Positions 25,720 to 37,607 of a DNA stretch of 64,000 nt are shown piece by piece. This DNA is from Gluconacetobacter aggeris (lineage in GTDB: Bacteria > Pseudomonadota > Alphaproteobacteria > Acetobacterales > Acetobacteraceae): assembly GCF_014174395.1 (NCBI RefSeq), contig NZ_JABEQD010000007.1, positions 62,001 to 126,000 of the forward strand, in the 5' to 3' direction. Both the position numbers and the translations under genes were made by a program. The notes under the pieces are model-generated. The model made no database searches. It was not told the DNA's origin and saw only the letters and a program-made list of their open reading frames with translations. Position 1 is the stretch's first letter. The number at the start of each line of letters is the position of its first letter.

Positions 25720-27078
25720 CTACGCCGCTTCCTGCGCGGAACCGATCACCGCGCACATCCCGGCGACCACACGCTCCACCAGCGCCGGGTCCTCGGCCTC
25801 CGCCATCACGCGGACCAGCGGCTCGGTCCCGCTTTCGCGCAGCAGCAGCCGCCCGGCCGTCCCCAGTTCGGCCTCGGCCTGCCGGCGCGCCTCCTGCACC
25901 GCGGGTGCGTGCAACGGGCTCTTGCCGACGAAACGCACATTGCGCAGCACTTGCGGAAAGGGCGCGAACACGCGGCAGACCTCGCTGGCCGGCCGCCCCT
26001 CCTCGACCAGCACCGCCAGAACCTGCAGGGCCGCGACCAGACCGTCACCGGTGGTCGCGAAATCGGACAGCACCATGTGGCCCGACTGCTCGCCACCCAG
26101 ATTGACGCCCAGTTCGCGCATCCGCTCGACGACATAGCGGTCGCCCACGGCCGTACGCACCAGTTCCAGCCCCAGCCCGTCCAGGCAGCGCGCCAGCCCC
26201 ATGTTCGACATCACCGTCGCCACGACCTGCTTCGCGCTCAGCCGGCCCTGCCGGCTCCACGACCGGGCGATCAGGGCCAGGATCTGGTCGCCATCGATCA
26301 GCCGCCCCTGTTCGTCGGCAATCAGCAGCCGGTCGGCATCGCCATCCAGCGCAATGCCGATATCGGCCTCATGCGCCACCACCGCCGCGCACAGCGCCTC
26401 GGGCCGGGTCGAGCCGCAATTCTCGTTGATATTGACCCCGTTCGGCTCGCACCCGATTCGGATCACCTCTGCTCCCAGTTCCCACAGGGCGGTCGGCGCC
26501 ACGCGATAGGCGGCACCGTTGGCGCAGTCGATGACGATGCGCAGCCCATCCAGCCGCCGTCCGCGCGGGAACGAGGCCTTGGCATTCTCGATATATCGGC
26601 CGGCCGCATCGTTCAGGCGCGAGGCACGGCCGATCTGCTCGGGCGTCGCCAGGCGGTCCGTCAGGTCGGCGCGCATCAACGCCTCGATCTCGGCCTCGGT
26701 CTCGTCGGAGAGCTTGAACCCGTCCGGCCCGAACAGCTTGATGCCATTATCGCCGAACGGATTGTGCGAGGCCGAGATCATGACCCCCAGATCGGCACGC
26801 AGCGAGCGCGTCAGCATCGCGATCGCAGGCGTCGGCATCGGTCCGGCCAGCGTCACGTCCACCCCGGCGGAAAGAAAGCCCGATACCAGCGCGCATTCGA
26901 TCATGTAGCCGGACAGCCGCGTGTCCTTGCCCAGCAGCACGCGATGGCGATGCGTCCCGCGCATGAAGCGCAGGCCGGCGGCCTGTCCCAGTTTCTGGGC
27001 AACCTCCACCGTCATCGGGTCCTGGTTGGCCGTGCCGCGGATACCGTCGGTGCCGAACAGTTTTCTGGTCTTTGTCAT
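25720..27078 (-). CDS. glmM: Phosphoglucosamine mutase
   Basis: A 452-residue enzyme converting glucosamine-6-phosphate to glucosamine-1-phosphate for UDP-GlcNAc, peptidoglycan and [15 protein letters not shown] opens the protein. The phosphoserine is Ser104 in [13 protein letters not shown], the Mg-binding loop is [10 protein letters not shown], and the sugar-binding loop is [10 protein letters not shown]. The C-terminal [12 protein letters not shown] is the phosphate-binding motif. Full length. It lies between folP (30-base gap) and thiD, as in many alphaproteobacteria where ftsH-folP-glmM are linked. Confidence 0.96.
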   Translation of the reverse strand: MTKTRKLFGTDGIRGTANQDPMTVEVAQKLGQAAGLRFMRGTHRHRVLLGKDTRLSGYMIECALVSGFLSAGVDVTLAGPMPTPAIAMLTRSLRADLGVMISASHNPFGDNGIKLFGPDGFKLSDETEAEIEALMRADLTDRLATPEQIGRASRLNDAAGRYIENAKASFPRGRRLDGLRIVIDCANGAAYRVAPTALWELGAEVIRIGCEPNGVNINENCGSTRPEALCAAVVAHEADIGIALDGDADRLLIADEQGRLIDGDQILALIARSWSRQGRLSAKQVVATVMSNMGLARCLDGLGLELVRTAVGDRYVVERMRELGVNLGGEQSGHMVLSDFATTGDGLVAALQVLAVLVEEGRPASEVCRVFAPFPQVLRNVRFVGKSPLHAPAVQEARRQAEAELGTAGRLLLRESGTEPLVRVMAEAEDPALVERVVAGMCAVIGSAQEAA

Positions 27079-27108
27079 CTTCCGGCTATCCCTGGTTCAC
27101 CGCGCCTG

Positions 27109-28152
27109 TTACCTGCCCGGCTTATCGCAGGTCCACAATCCCTGCCAGACCCTCAGCGCCTGCATCATGGCCGGAACATTGTGCACGCGCAGGATGGTGT
27201 TGCCGAGTTCCAGCCCCGGCAGGCTGCTGGCGATCGTGGCCGGATCACGGTCCGAGGCCACCGGCACGCCCGCCATCTCCCCCAGCACGCGCTTGCGCGA
27301 GGTCCCCAGCAGGACCCGGCACCCCAGATTGGCCAGGATCGGCAGGCGCCGCATCATCTCGATATTCTGCGCGGCATTCTTGGCAAACCCGATGCCCGGA
27401 TCGACGATGATCCGGTCCCGGGCAATACCGTTCGCCACCGCCTCGTCGATCCGCGCGGCCAGTTCGCGCGTCACGTCGACGGCCACATCGTCATAGGTGG
27501 CGAATTGCTGCATGGTCTGCGGCGTGCCGCGCATGTGCATCAGCACGACAGGGCAACCGGCATCGGCCACCACCGCCAGCGCGTACGGATCGTGCAGCAG
27601 GGCCGAGATATCGTTGATAAGCGCCGCCCCCATCCCAAGCGAAGCCGACATGGTCCCCGCATTGCGGGTATCGACCGACAGCGCCACGTCGGACTGAATC
27701 CGCAATTCCGCCAGCACGGGGGCAATGCGCGCCCATTCCTCCTCCGGCGTCACGACACCCGATCCGGGGCGCGTGCTCTCGCCGCCGATATCCAGCAGGC
27801 CCGCCCCCGCCGTGATCATGGCAATACCCGCGCGAATCGCCGCCTCGGCCCCGAAATGGCGGCCGCCATCGCTGAAACTGTCGGGGGTGACGTTCAGGAT
27901 TCCCATCACCTGCGGCCCGGGCGCGAGGTCCGCCGAGGGCAGCGGCGCGGTCACGCGCGCCAGCACATCCAGCCAGTCGGCGGGCACATCCGCCGCGCGC
28001 ACCATTCGCGCGGCATCGCCCTCGATCAAACGCGCCAGGGTAAAGGCTGCCGGCCCACCAGCCAGCCAGTGGGCCAGCCCCGCCTCCACCGCCCCATGGG
28101 CATCCCGCCCGAACACCAATCCTGCCGGTTCAAGCAGCCGCAACGCGTCCAT
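27109..28152 (-). CDS. folP: Dihydropteroate synthase
   Basis: A 347-residue TIM-barrel enzyme joining p-aminobenzoate to hydroxymethyl-dihydropterin pyrophosphate in folate synthesis; target of sulfonamides. The family signatures are VMGILNVTPDSFSDGG, LDIGGESTRPG, VSVDTRNAGT-type VALSVDTRNAG, LINDISALL, VVLMHMRGTP and IIVDPGIGFAKN. About 70 extra N-terminal residues precede the barrel, as is common in acetic acid bacteria. It lies between ftsH and glmM in the usual order. Confidence 0.95.
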   Translation of the reverse strand: MDALRLLEPAGLVFGRDAHGAVEAGLAHWLAGGPAAFTLARLIEGDAARMVRAADVPADWLDVLARVTAPLPSADLAPGPQVMGILNVTPDSFSDGGRHFGAEAAIRAGIAMITAGAGLLDIGGESTRPGSGVVTPEEEWARIAPVLAELRIQSDVALSVDTRNAGTMSASLGMGAALINDISALLHDPYALAVVADAGCPVVLMHMRGTPQTMQQFATYDDVAVDVTRELAARIDEAVANGIARDRIIVDPGIGFAKNAAQNIEMMRRLPILANLGCRVLLGTSRKRVLGEMAGVPVASDRDPATIASSLPGLELGNTILRVHNVPAMMQALRVWQGLWTCDKPGR

Positions 28153-28253
28153 CGACCTCCCGCCCCATCCTCATGGCATGGTCCTGAAACGAAAACAGAC
28201 GGAGTCCCCCCGCCTGTTTCCCTACCCATCCTGCCAAATGCAGCCCGCCGACG

Positions 28254-30188
<1,935 letters not shown>

Positions 30189-30385
30189 CTTGCCCATTGT
30201 TCCATACGCTTGACGCCACCCGGATTCCGCCTGGTGCCGAAACACGCAGGTAAGGCCCCCTTCTGACCGGCAGCCAGACGCCTTCTCTACCTCGATTTAG
30301 CCATACATAGGCCGTTCGGGCGACATTCACACCCCCACACAGGGTCTTTATTGCCCCCGGGCACGAAAATCCGCCTGCCCACCGG

Positions 30386-31651
30386 TCAATCGCCCCCCAC
30401 GAAACGCCCCGCCTCGGCCGCCACCGCGCCGGGCCGCAGCGTCAGCCGCACCCCGGCCAGCGCCGGATCATGACAGATCCCCATCGTCGGCACCCCGACC
30501 ACCTGCCCGGCGCGCAACAGGGCCGGCACGGTACGCAGCGCACGGGCCGGCCACGGCGCCTTCCAGTCCAGGGACGGCATCCACCGCCCCGGCGGCCCCG
30601 CCGGCCCGACCGACACCCCCCGCAGATCGGCCCCGCGCGGCGCTGACAGCACAAAGCGCCCGTCCCACACACATCCTTCCGCCGCCGGGATGGGTGCCTG
30701 CATCGCCGCCTCCTCGCGCAGCAGCAGCCAGCGCAGCCCGGCGCGGCGCAGGGCCGCACCGGTCGCCACCAGGCAACTCCCGGCCAGCGTGGCCGGCCGC
30801 GGATCGGCACAGAGCGCCGCCACCGCCCGCGCGGGCGGCAGATAATCCCGCCCCGAGACCGCGCGCAGCAGGAAGGCCAGCGCACGCGGGCAAGCCGGGT
30901 CTTCCGCCAGCGCCACCCAGCCGCCCTCGGCAACGGTCACACCGCGCGCCAGCCACAGCGCCTGTTCGGCATCCCGCACCATGCGCGCAATCCCCGCCTC
31001 CCGCGCCTCCGCCCGCAGCCGCATCACCGCCGGCGGATCGGCGCACAGCGTGGCCCGCAGACGGGCGCGCTCGGCCCGCCGGTCGGCGTTCGAAGGATCT
31101 TCCACCCATTCCAGCCCCGCGCGCCGCAGCGTACCGCGCAAGGTCGCCGGCTCGATATCCAGCAATGGGCGTACCAGGCGCAGGTCCCCGGTAAACGTCA
31201 CCGCGCCCATGCAGGCCAGACCGTCCGGCCCGCTGGCGGCACGGCGGCGGATCAGCATGGTTTCCGCCTGGTCGCGGGCATGATGGCCCAGCAGCAGGTC
31301 GACGATGCCCGCCCGGCGACAGGCGGCGGAGAGGGCCGCATAGCGCGCACGCCGCGCCCGGTCGGCCATGCCGGAGCCGGGCCGCAACCCCTCCAGCACC
31401 AGGATCTCGGCAGGAATGCCCAGCCGCGCCAGACGGTCGCGGGTCAGGCGCGCCTCGGCGGAAGCCGCCGGACGCAATCCATGATCGACGATCAGCGCCC
31501 GCACCGCCCGGCGCCATCGCCCCGCCAGATAGGCCAGACAGAGACTGTCCGCCCCGCCCGACACCGCAATACCCACCTCCGGCATGCCCGCCCCATCCGG
31601 CACCCAGGGCCCCAACCCCGCCATGATGGCGGCAAACCGGCCATCATCCAT
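30386..31651 (-). CDS. tilS: tRNA(Ile)-lysidine synthetase
   Basis: A 421-residue ATP-dependent enzyme placing lysine on C34 of tRNA-Ile(CAU), changing AUG to AUA decoding. The PP-loop is IAVSGGADSLCLAYLAGRW. The HGLRP and LLGHHARDQAETMLIRR motifs are diagnostic, and VEDPSNADRR matches the family's tRNA-contact segment. ATG 31651 (MDDGRF) is chosen; a longer frame exists but has no family similarity. The start lies 37 bases from the edge of the palindromic element that separates it from cpoB. tilS before ftsH is the common order. Confidence 0.93.
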   Translation of the reverse strand: MDDGRFAAIMAGLGPWVPDGAGMPEVGIAVSGGADSLCLAYLAGRWRRAVRALIVDHGLRPAASAEARLTRDRLARLGIPAEILVLEGLRPGSGMADRARRARYAALSAACRRAGIVDLLLGHHARDQAETMLIRRRAASGPDGLACMGAVTFTGDLRLVRPLLDIEPATLRGTLRRAGLEWVEDPSNADRRAERARLRATLCADPPAVMRLRAEAREAGIARMVRDAEQALWLARGVTVAEGGWVALAEDPACPRALAFLLRAVSGRDYLPPARAVAALCADPRPATLAGSCLVATGAALRRAGLRWLLLREEAAMQAPIPAAEGCVWDGRFVLSAPRGADLRGVSVGPAGPPGRWMPSLDWKAPWPARALRTVPALLRAGQVVGVPTMGICHDPALAGVRLTLRPGAVAAEAGRFVGGD

Positions 31652-31688
31652 AATCCAGCCACCCTCGGAGTCCCTCTCGACGGCCGGG

Positions 31689-31746
31689 CTCAAGAGCGTG
31701 ACCGGAGATGTGGGCTGGCGAGCGGAGAGCGGCCCGCAAGGCCAGG
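31689..31746 (-). repeat. Tandem partial copy of the palindromic element
   Basis: A 58-base unit (CTCAAGAGCGTGACCGGAG... to ...AGGC) that repeats the first 58 bases of the full copy starting at 31747 with few changes (GATGTGGGCTGGCGAGCGGA versus GATGCGGGCTGGCGAGCGA). It extends the array toward tilS. Confidence 0.7.
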
Positions 31747-31916
31747 CTCAGGAGCGTGACCGGAGATGCGGGCTGGCGAGCGAGAGCGGCCCGCAGGGCC
31801 GCGCCCGGCGTGCGTTTCCGAGCACCGGAGCGGAGCGGCCTTGATGGCCGTGAGCACCGGAGCACAGGAAACGCGCGTCGGATCGCCGCCAGCGCGCATC
31901 TCCGGTCACGCTCTCA
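31747..31916 (-). repeat. Palindromic stop-codon element, full copy behind cpoB
   Basis: A 170-base element beginning (minus strand) on the cpoB TGA. The outer arms GAGCGTGACCGGAGATGCG pair across the whole element (about 31751-31769 with 31897-31915). Inside are GCGTTTCC/GGAAACGC arms, two GAGCACCGGAGC blocks and the small palindrome CGGCCTTGATGGCCG. It lacks a T-run. Confidence 0.85.
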
Positions 31917-32864
31917 GTGGCATCCGGCGCGGGTGCGATAGGCCGCCTCGGCCGTCTTGACCCGCGGCGCCGGCGACGGGAACTCGCTCTTCAGCTTGGC
32001 CAGGGCCTGGCATGCCGAATTCTTGTCCCCCAGCGCCAGCAGCGACGCCGTCACGCCCAGCAGCGCGTCCGGCGCCCGGCCGGAGCGCGGCGAGCGGTTA
32101 TAGGTATCGTAATAGGCTACGGCCGACTGCCGATACTGCTTCTGTCCGGCCAGCGACTGCGCCAGCAGGAATTGCGCATCGATCTGCAACGGGCCGCGCG
32201 GACCGGCCAGCACCTGCTTGGCGGCCGCCTGCGCCGCCGCATAATCCCCATGCATCAGGGCCGCATTGCCGTCCCGCAGCACGGTTTCGGGCGTGGATTT
32301 GGCCGCTGGCGCCTCCCCGGCGCCGGCGGCAGCCGGGCCTGCCTCGGCAGGGGTCGCATCCGGCCCGGCCGCCGGTCGGGGCGCCGGGTGGCCACCATTC
32401 TGCATGGCGAAATTCATGTCGTCGATCTGCTTCGCCAGGGTCGCATTCTGCTGCTGCACCTGGTTGGTCAGTTGGTCGAGCTGCCCGCGCATGTCGCGCA
32501 CCTGCTGCTCCAGGGTCATCACCCGGTCCAGCAATTGCGCCGTCAGGTCGCCACCGGCCGGCGGGCCGCCATTGCCGCCAGCCTCGGGCGCGGGCGGCGG
32601 AAGGATGCCATTGCCCTGCCCGTTCCCCTGTCCCTGGCTCCAGGGCGCCGCCGACTGCATCTGCGAAAGCTGCTGGCGCAGATCCATGATCTGGTTCTGC
32701 AGCGCGATCCCCTCACGACTCGTCATCTGCTCGGTATCCTGCGCCCGGACCGCCAGCGGCGACAGGCCGGCCAGCAGGGTCAGGATCGCCAGCCCCCTTG
32801 CGCGCGGGGCCAGCCCCCCGCGATGTCGAAACGGCGAAAAAGGGCGGAAGGCAACAGACCGCAT
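31914..32864 (-). CDS. cpoB: Cell division coordinator CpoB (YbgF)
   Basis: A 316-residue periplasmic protein of the Tol-Pal system that couples outer-membrane constriction to peptidoglycan synthesis. It has a signal sequence (AILTLLAGLSPLAVRAQ), a trimerising coiled coil (LLDRVMTLEQQVRDMRGQLD and following Gln-rich stretch), a Pro/Ala linker, and C-terminal TPR repeats (GNAALMHGDYAAAQAAAKQV, QFLLAQSLAGQKQYRQSAVA, LLALGDKNSACQAL). It follows pal on the same strand. Its TGA forms the first bases of the palindromic element. Confidence 0.92.
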   Translation of the reverse strand: MRSVAFRPFSPFRHRGGLAPRARGLAILTLLAGLSPLAVRAQDTEQMTSREGIALQNQIMDLRQQLSQMQSAAPWSQGQGNGQGNGILPPPAPEAGGNGGPPAGGDLTAQLLDRVMTLEQQVRDMRGQLDQLTNQVQQQNATLAKQIDDMNFAMQNGGHPAPRPAAGPDATPAEAGPAAAGAGEAPAAKSTPETVLRDGNAALMHGDYAAAQAAAKQVLAGPRGPLQIDAQFLLAQSLAGQKQYRQSAVAYYDTYNRSPRSGRAPDALLGVTASLLALGDKNSACQALAKLKSEFPSPAPRVKTAEAAYRTRAGCH

Positions 32865-33020
32865 GATACGGATGTCTCCATGAACGCACCGCCGCCGGCC
32901 GGACCAATGCCGATCGCCGGGCGCGACGATACGAGGTCATAAACGCCACCTCTTATGCACGCCCTCCCCGAAGGCGTGAAGAGATCACGCACGATCCAGC
33001 CATGAAGAAGAGGCAACGAT

Positions 33021-33059
33021 AAAATAAAAAAGCCGGCCAGGCGAAACACCTGGCCGGCT
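33021..33059 (-). terminator. Intrinsic terminator behind pal
   Basis: On the minus strand AGCCGGCCAGG pairs with CCTGGCCGGCT (33031-33041 and 33049-33059) around a seven-base loop, followed by TTTTTATTTT. It separates pal from cpoB, so cpoB depends on read-through or its own promoter. Confidence 0.9.
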
Positions 33060-33093
33060 TCCTTCAGCCGAACGAACGCGTCGGCCGGTTCGC

Positions 33094-33570
33094 TCAGCGA
33101 ACCGACGTGATGCTGTTGCGGTTCTGGGCCCAGGCTTCCTCATTGTCACCCGTCGCGGTCGGACGATCCTTGCCGTAGGAGATCGTCGTGATGCGCGAGG
33201 CGGCAACGCCCTTGGCCACCAGGTAGTCGCGCGCGGCGTTGGCACGACGCTCGCCCAGGGCGATGTTGTACTCTTCGGTGCCACGATCGTCACAGTTGCC
33301 GGCAAGCTGCACGGTAACCTGCGGATACTTCGCCAGCCAGGCGGCCTGGCGGTCCAGCGTCGCCTGGGCTTCGCTGGACAGGTTGTTCTTGTTCAGCTCG
33401 AAGAAGACGCGATCGCCGACATTGGCGACCAGATCGGCTTCACTGCCGGGCGTCACGCCGGTGCTCTGGGCGGCAGCACCGGTTCCGGTCGTGGCGCCCT
33501 TGTTCGTATCGTCCGAGCACGCCGCGAGAAAAACGGCCATGCCAAGCGCACCAAGAAGCTTCAGTCTCAT
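33094..33570 (-). CDS. pal: Peptidoglycan-associated lipoprotein Pal
   Basis: A 158-residue outer-membrane lipoprotein linking the outer membrane to peptidoglycan and to TolB. The lipoprotein signal is MRLKLLGALGMAVFLAAC with Cys at the LAAC lipobox. The OmpA-like domain contains DRVFFELNKNNLSSEAQATL, the diaminopimelate-binding NCDDRGTEEYNIALGERRAN and ARDYLVAKGVAASRI. Start 33570 is fixed by the signal peptide. A strong terminator follows. Confidence 0.96.
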   Translation of the reverse strand: MRLKLLGALGMAVFLAACSDDTNKGATTGTGAAAQSTGVTPGSEADLVANVGDRVFFELNKNNLSSEAQATLDRQAAWLAKYPQVTVQLAGNCDDRGTEEYNIALGERRANAARDYLVAKGVAASRITTISYGKDRPTATGDNEEAWAQNRNSITSVR

Positions 33571-33735
33571 TGGTTGTAGATCCTGAGATCGGTTCCCGCA
33601 CGGAACCATATGATTAAGTTGCCGGTAAGCTTTATCTGGTTCCGATACTCGTTTTGTTCCGTCAACAACCCGACGACAGAACTATACGAACAGTGGAGCC
33701 CACTCGCCCGTTAGCGCCAGACATGACAGACCGTC

Positions 33736-33765
33736 AAGATGCCCGTAACACATGCCGGGCATCTT
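33736..33765 (-). promoter_or_regulatory. Stem-loop in the tolB-pal gap
   Basis: AAGATGCCCG (33736-33745) and CGGGCATCTT (33756-33765) are perfect ten-base inverted arms with a ten-base loop. The T-rich flank (GTTTTG) is on the plus-strand side, so for tolB transcripts this is a processing or partial-termination hairpin that could set the tolB:pal ratio. Confidence 0.5.
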
Positions 33766-33816
33766 GTTTTGTACATCGGCCTGAAAAGCACAGTAACGCG
33801 CCTTTTCGACGTCTTT

Positions 33817-35190
33817 TCAGCCGTTCAGCGGCGACCAGGCCGGGTCGGATGCCATGCCGGCCGCCGGGATCGAGCGCTCGTGGAAGCCGGTGATGTCGAT
33901 CGTGCCGATCGAGGACGAGAACCCCGCTCCCCCGGCTCCCGCCGCCGTCTGGCGGCAGAAGGCCAGCACCCGGCCATTGGGGCAGAAGGTCGCCGTATCC
34001 ACGGTAAAGCCCTGGGTCAGGATGCGCTCGCCAGTACCGTCGGGCGCCATCACGCCCAGCGAGAAGCTGCCATTGGCAATGCGGGTAAAGGCGATCAGGT
34101 CGCCGCGCGGCGACCAGACCGGCGAGCCATATATGCCATTGCCGTAGGAAATCCGCTTCGCCCCACCCCCGCCGGCACTCATGATGTAAAGCTGCGGCGT
34201 ACCCCCGCGATCGGAATTGAAGACGATCTGCGACCCGTCGGGGCTGTAGCACGGGCTGGTATCGATGGCGCCGGAACTGGTGAGCTGCCGCTTGCCGCGC
34301 GAGGCCAGGTCGACCGAATAGATGTCCGATCCCCCGCCGCGCGTGACGGACATGATGACCGTATGCCCATCGGGCGCGAAGCGCGGCGCGAACGAGATCC
34401 CGTCGAAATCGCCGAGCAGCTGCTGCCGCCCCGTCGCCAGGTTCAGCACGTACACGCGCGGACGGTTGTTGGCGTAGGACATGAACGCAAGCTGGTCGCT
34501 GACCGGGCTGAAGCGCGGGGTCAGGGTCAGCCACTGGCCGCCGGACAGATAATGGCTGTTGGCGCCATCCTGGTCCATGATCGCCAGCCGGGTGATCTGG
34601 TGCGCCCGCGGGCCGGACCGCGCGATATAGGCAATCCGCGAGTTGAAATATCCCTTCTCGCCCAGCAGCCGTTCATAGATCACGTCGGCGATGATATGCG
34701 CGATCTTGCGCGCGTCGCCGGCCCCGGCGGTGTAGGCCGTGCCCTGGATCTGCTGCCCGGTCAGCACGTCCCACAGCCGGAACTCGACGCGCAGTCCCCC
34801 GGCGCCCGTGGTGGCGGTGCCGCTGACCAGCGCCCGCGCGCCCAGCGATTTGTAGGTGCCGAAATCCGGCACGCCGACCGGCAGCGCACCATTGATCGGG
34901 GCGAATAGGCCGCAATTGCCCAGGTCGCCGGAAATCACGCTGCTGACCAGTTGCCCCGCATCGCCGCCCAGCACCGGAATGACGATGGGAATCGGCGCCG
35001 TGCGCGCCTGGTCCACCGTGATCTCGGCCGCGCCCGGCGCGCCGGGCGCGGCCTGGGCCAGCGCGGACAGCGGCATGGCCAGGACACCGGTGGCGGCGGC
35101 TCCAGCCCCGAGCAGGGCGCGGCGGCCGAAATGGGTCGCCAGCAGCGAGGCCTCGACATCGGAAATCAGCGGAAGGTCACTCGGACGCAT
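33817..35190 (-). CDS. tolB: Tol-Pal system beta-propeller protein TolB
   Basis: A 457-residue periplasmic protein that binds Pal and the TolA C-terminus. After the signal comes the TolB N-terminal domain ([33 protein letters not shown]) and then six-bladed propeller repeats ([55 protein letters not shown]). The signal is unusual: a 30-residue n-region with GRRALLGAG before the hydrophobic core, which resembles a twin-arginine signal. Start 35190 precedes this signal. It lies between tolA and pal. Confidence 0.95.
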   Translation of the reverse strand: MRPSDLPLISDVEASLLATHFGRRALLGAGAAATGVLAMPLSALAQAAPGAPGAAEITVDQARTAPIPIVIPVLGGDAGQLVSSVISGDLGNCGLFAPINGALPVGVPDFGTYKSLGARALVSGTATTGAGGLRVEFRLWDVLTGQQIQGTAYTAGAGDARKIAHIIADVIYERLLGEKGYFNSRIAYIARSGPRAHQITRLAIMDQDGANSHYLSGGQWLTLTPRFSPVSDQLAFMSYANNRPRVYVLNLATGRQQLLGDFDGISFAPRFAPDGHTVIMSVTRGGGSDIYSVDLASRGKRQLTSSGAIDTSPCYSPDGSQIVFNSDRGGTPQLYIMSAGGGGAKRISYGNGIYGSPVWSPRGDLIAFTRIANGSFSLGVMAPDGTGERILTQGFTVDTATFCPNGRVLAFCRQTAAGAGGAGFSSSIGTIDITGFHERSIPAAGMASDPAWSPLNG

Positions 35191-35234
35191 GGTCTTCTCC
35201 TCGAACGCACCGACGGGGCAGCGCCTGGGCTGCC

Positions 35235-36227
35235 TCACGGACGGAAAACGAATTTGAGCTGCTGGGTTTGCCCCAGCATCGCCTTGGGTATGGGCAGTTG
35301 CGCGCAGGTCGGGCTCAGCACCGCCGCGCGCGCCCGTTCGGCCAGCGCGCGATAGGACGAATCGCCCGCCATCCGCGCCTGGGTCTCGGGCGCGAACTGG
35401 ACGATGCGGGCCATGCCCGTGCCATCCACCGTCACCACCAGATGGGCCACGAACTGCGCGTAATCCTTCGCCGCCGTATCCTCGGTATAGCAGCGGCGGA
35501 CGGCGTTCCCGATCGCCTTCTGCTCGGCCGAGTTCAGCGCATTGGTGATGTCGCCATCCGGCGCGCCGCCCCCGTCGGGCGCCCCGCCCTGCACCGGGTT
35601 CGCCCGCGCCTTCGGCGGATGGGTCTGCTTCTGGTCGGCACGGAACGCATCCAGCGTCGCCAGCAGCGAATGGGTATCCGGCACCGCCTTCTTCGCCTCG
35701 TTCGGCTGCGTGATGTGCGAGAATTGCTGCATCTTGGGCAGGGGCGCGGGCTCGGGCTGCGGCGACGGCGGCGCCGCTTCATGCGACGGCACGGGCGGCG
35801 ACGGCAGGGAAGGCGGTGTCGGCACGGCATCGGGCGACGGCTGCTCGACCTTGGGCGGCACCGGGGTATCGGGCAGCTTCGCCGGCGGCGTCTCCGGCGG
35901 CGGCGGCATGGGCGGCGGCGGAGGCGGCGGCGGGGCCGCTTCCTCGTTCGGCGCCTTGACCGGCGGCGTCGGGGCCGGCGGGGCCTCCTGCGGCACGGGG
36001 GCCGGGGCCGGCGCGGGCTTGGGCGCCGGCCTGTCCGCCTTGTGCGGCGTACCGCCGCTGTCCGAGGGGGCGAACTCCATCTCGATGGTCGGCGGCGGCG
36101 GCGGCTCGGGCGGCACGGAAACCGGCAGCCCCAGCAGCACGGCCGCCAGCAGCACCATATGCGCGACGCCGGATGCGACGATCGACCGCCGCATCAGGTT
36201 ACGTTCGGAACGACGCGGCGGAACCAC
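35235..36227 (-). CDS. tolA: TolA-type cell envelope protein
   Basis: A 330-residue protein spanning the periplasm, passing the TolQR proton-motive signal to TolB and Pal. A single N-terminal helix ([18 protein letters not shown]) is followed by about 120 residues of Pro/Ala/Glu-rich linker and a C-terminal domain resembling TolA/TonB ([40 protein letters not shown]). The start is a GTG at 36227 with TAGGAGAG about nine bases upstream; ATG 36194 is an alternative. It lies between tolR and tolB. Confidence 0.88.
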   Translation of the reverse strand: MVPPRRSERNLMRRSIVASGVAHMVLLAAVLLGLPVSVPPEPPPPPTIEMEFAPSDSGGTPHKADRPAPKPAPAPAPVPQEAPPAPTPPVKAPNEEAAPPPPPPPPMPPPPETPPAKLPDTPVPPKVEQPSPDAVPTPPSLPSPPVPSHEAAPPSPQPEPAPLPKMQQFSHITQPNEAKKAVPDTHSLLATLDAFRADQKQTHPPKARANPVQGGAPDGGGAPDGDITNALNSAEQKAIGNAVRRCYTEDTAAKDYAQFVAHLVVTVDGTGMARIVQFAPETQARMAGDSSYRALAERARAAVLSPTCAQLPIPKAMLGQTQQLKFVFRP

Positions 36228-36253
36228 GATTGCGGCTCTCCTACCCGATGGCG

Positions 36254-36697
<444 letters not shown>

Positions 36698-36700
36698 GGT

Positions 36701-37417
36701 TCAGCCCCTTTCTTCGGACTGGCGGGACAGGATCGCGGCGAATTCGGTGCCGAACGCCGCCATCCGGTCCTCGAACAGTCCCAGATTGTTGCTGATGACG
36801 TTATAGGCGATCACCGCCGGAATGGCGGTCACAAGGCCGATGGCGGTGGCGAACAGCGCCTCGGAAATACCGGGGGCCACCACGGCCAGGTTGGTGTTGT
36901 GCATCGCCGCGATCGACCCGAACGCATGCATGATGCCCCACACCGTGCCGAACAGGCCGATGAACGGCGCCACCGGCCCGATCGTGGCCAGGAAGATCAT
37001 CCAGCGGCCCAGCCGCTCCATCTCGCGCGTGATGGTGATGGTCATGGCGCGGTCGACCCGCTCCTTCACCCCGCCGCGCGCCAGGTCGATGCCGGCGATA
37101 CGTGCCGAGCGGCGCCATTCACCCATCGCGGCGCCGAACACGGCCGCCATCGGATGCAGCGGCTTGGCGCCGTCGGATTCGTACAGATCGTCCAGGCTGC
37201 CGCCCGACCAGAATTTGTCCTCGAACGCCGACGCCTCGCGATTCACCCGCCGCAGGGTCACGATCTTGTCGAAAATGATGCCCCACACGACGACGCTGCT
37301 GACCGCCAGGCCGATCATCACCAATTTGACGACGATCGCCGCGTGCAGAAACAAACTCCACAGCGACAGGTCGGACGCAGCCGCGCCCAGATTCGCCGCG
37401 TTAACCGCTTGGTCCAA
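36701..37417 (-). CDS. tolQ: Tol-Pal proton channel subunit TolQ
   Basis: A 238-residue ExbB/TolQ protein with three helices: one near the N-terminus (LHAAIVVKLVMIGLAVSSVV), then the pair that lines the channel (MIFLATIGPVAPFIGLFGTV and ISEALFATAIGLVTAIPAVI). The start is taken as a TTG at 37417, because GGAGG lies five bases upstream and this gives the usual TolQ length; the frame extends to a TTG at 37498 with weaker support. It heads the tolQRAB set directly after ybgC. Confidence 0.92.
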   Translation of the reverse strand: MDQAVNAANLGAAASDLSLWSLFLHAAIVVKLVMIGLAVSSVVVWGIIFDKIVTLRRVNREASAFEDKFWSGGSLDDLYESDGAKPLHPMAAVFGAAMGEWRRSARIAGIDLARGGVKERVDRAMTITITREMERLGRWMIFLATIGPVAPFIGLFGTVWGIMHAFGSIAAMHNTNLAVVAPGISEALFATAIGLVTAIPAVIAYNVISNNLGLFEDRMAAFGTEFAAILSRQSEERG

Positions 37418-37607
37418 AAACGCCTCCTGCACCTTCCGCACACAGCTTCGGCACCCGCTCCCGACGCCGAGTCGGGGCAGTCCCACACTGCTTTCCAAAC
37501 TGTTCCTTATAGGCTTCCAGGAGAAAGCAGAAGCACCCCCACGGCGGGACGCACCCGCCGCACGGAAAAAATTTCTCCCGGACAGAAACGCGGAAAAACG
37601 CCTCGCC

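Noticed and set aside
31690-31960. Several small overlapping frames (Arg/Ala/Pro-rich products) near 31.7-31.9 kb
   Set aside because: They are translations of the palindromic repeat in various frames, recurring wherever the repeat occurs; no ribosome-binding sites.
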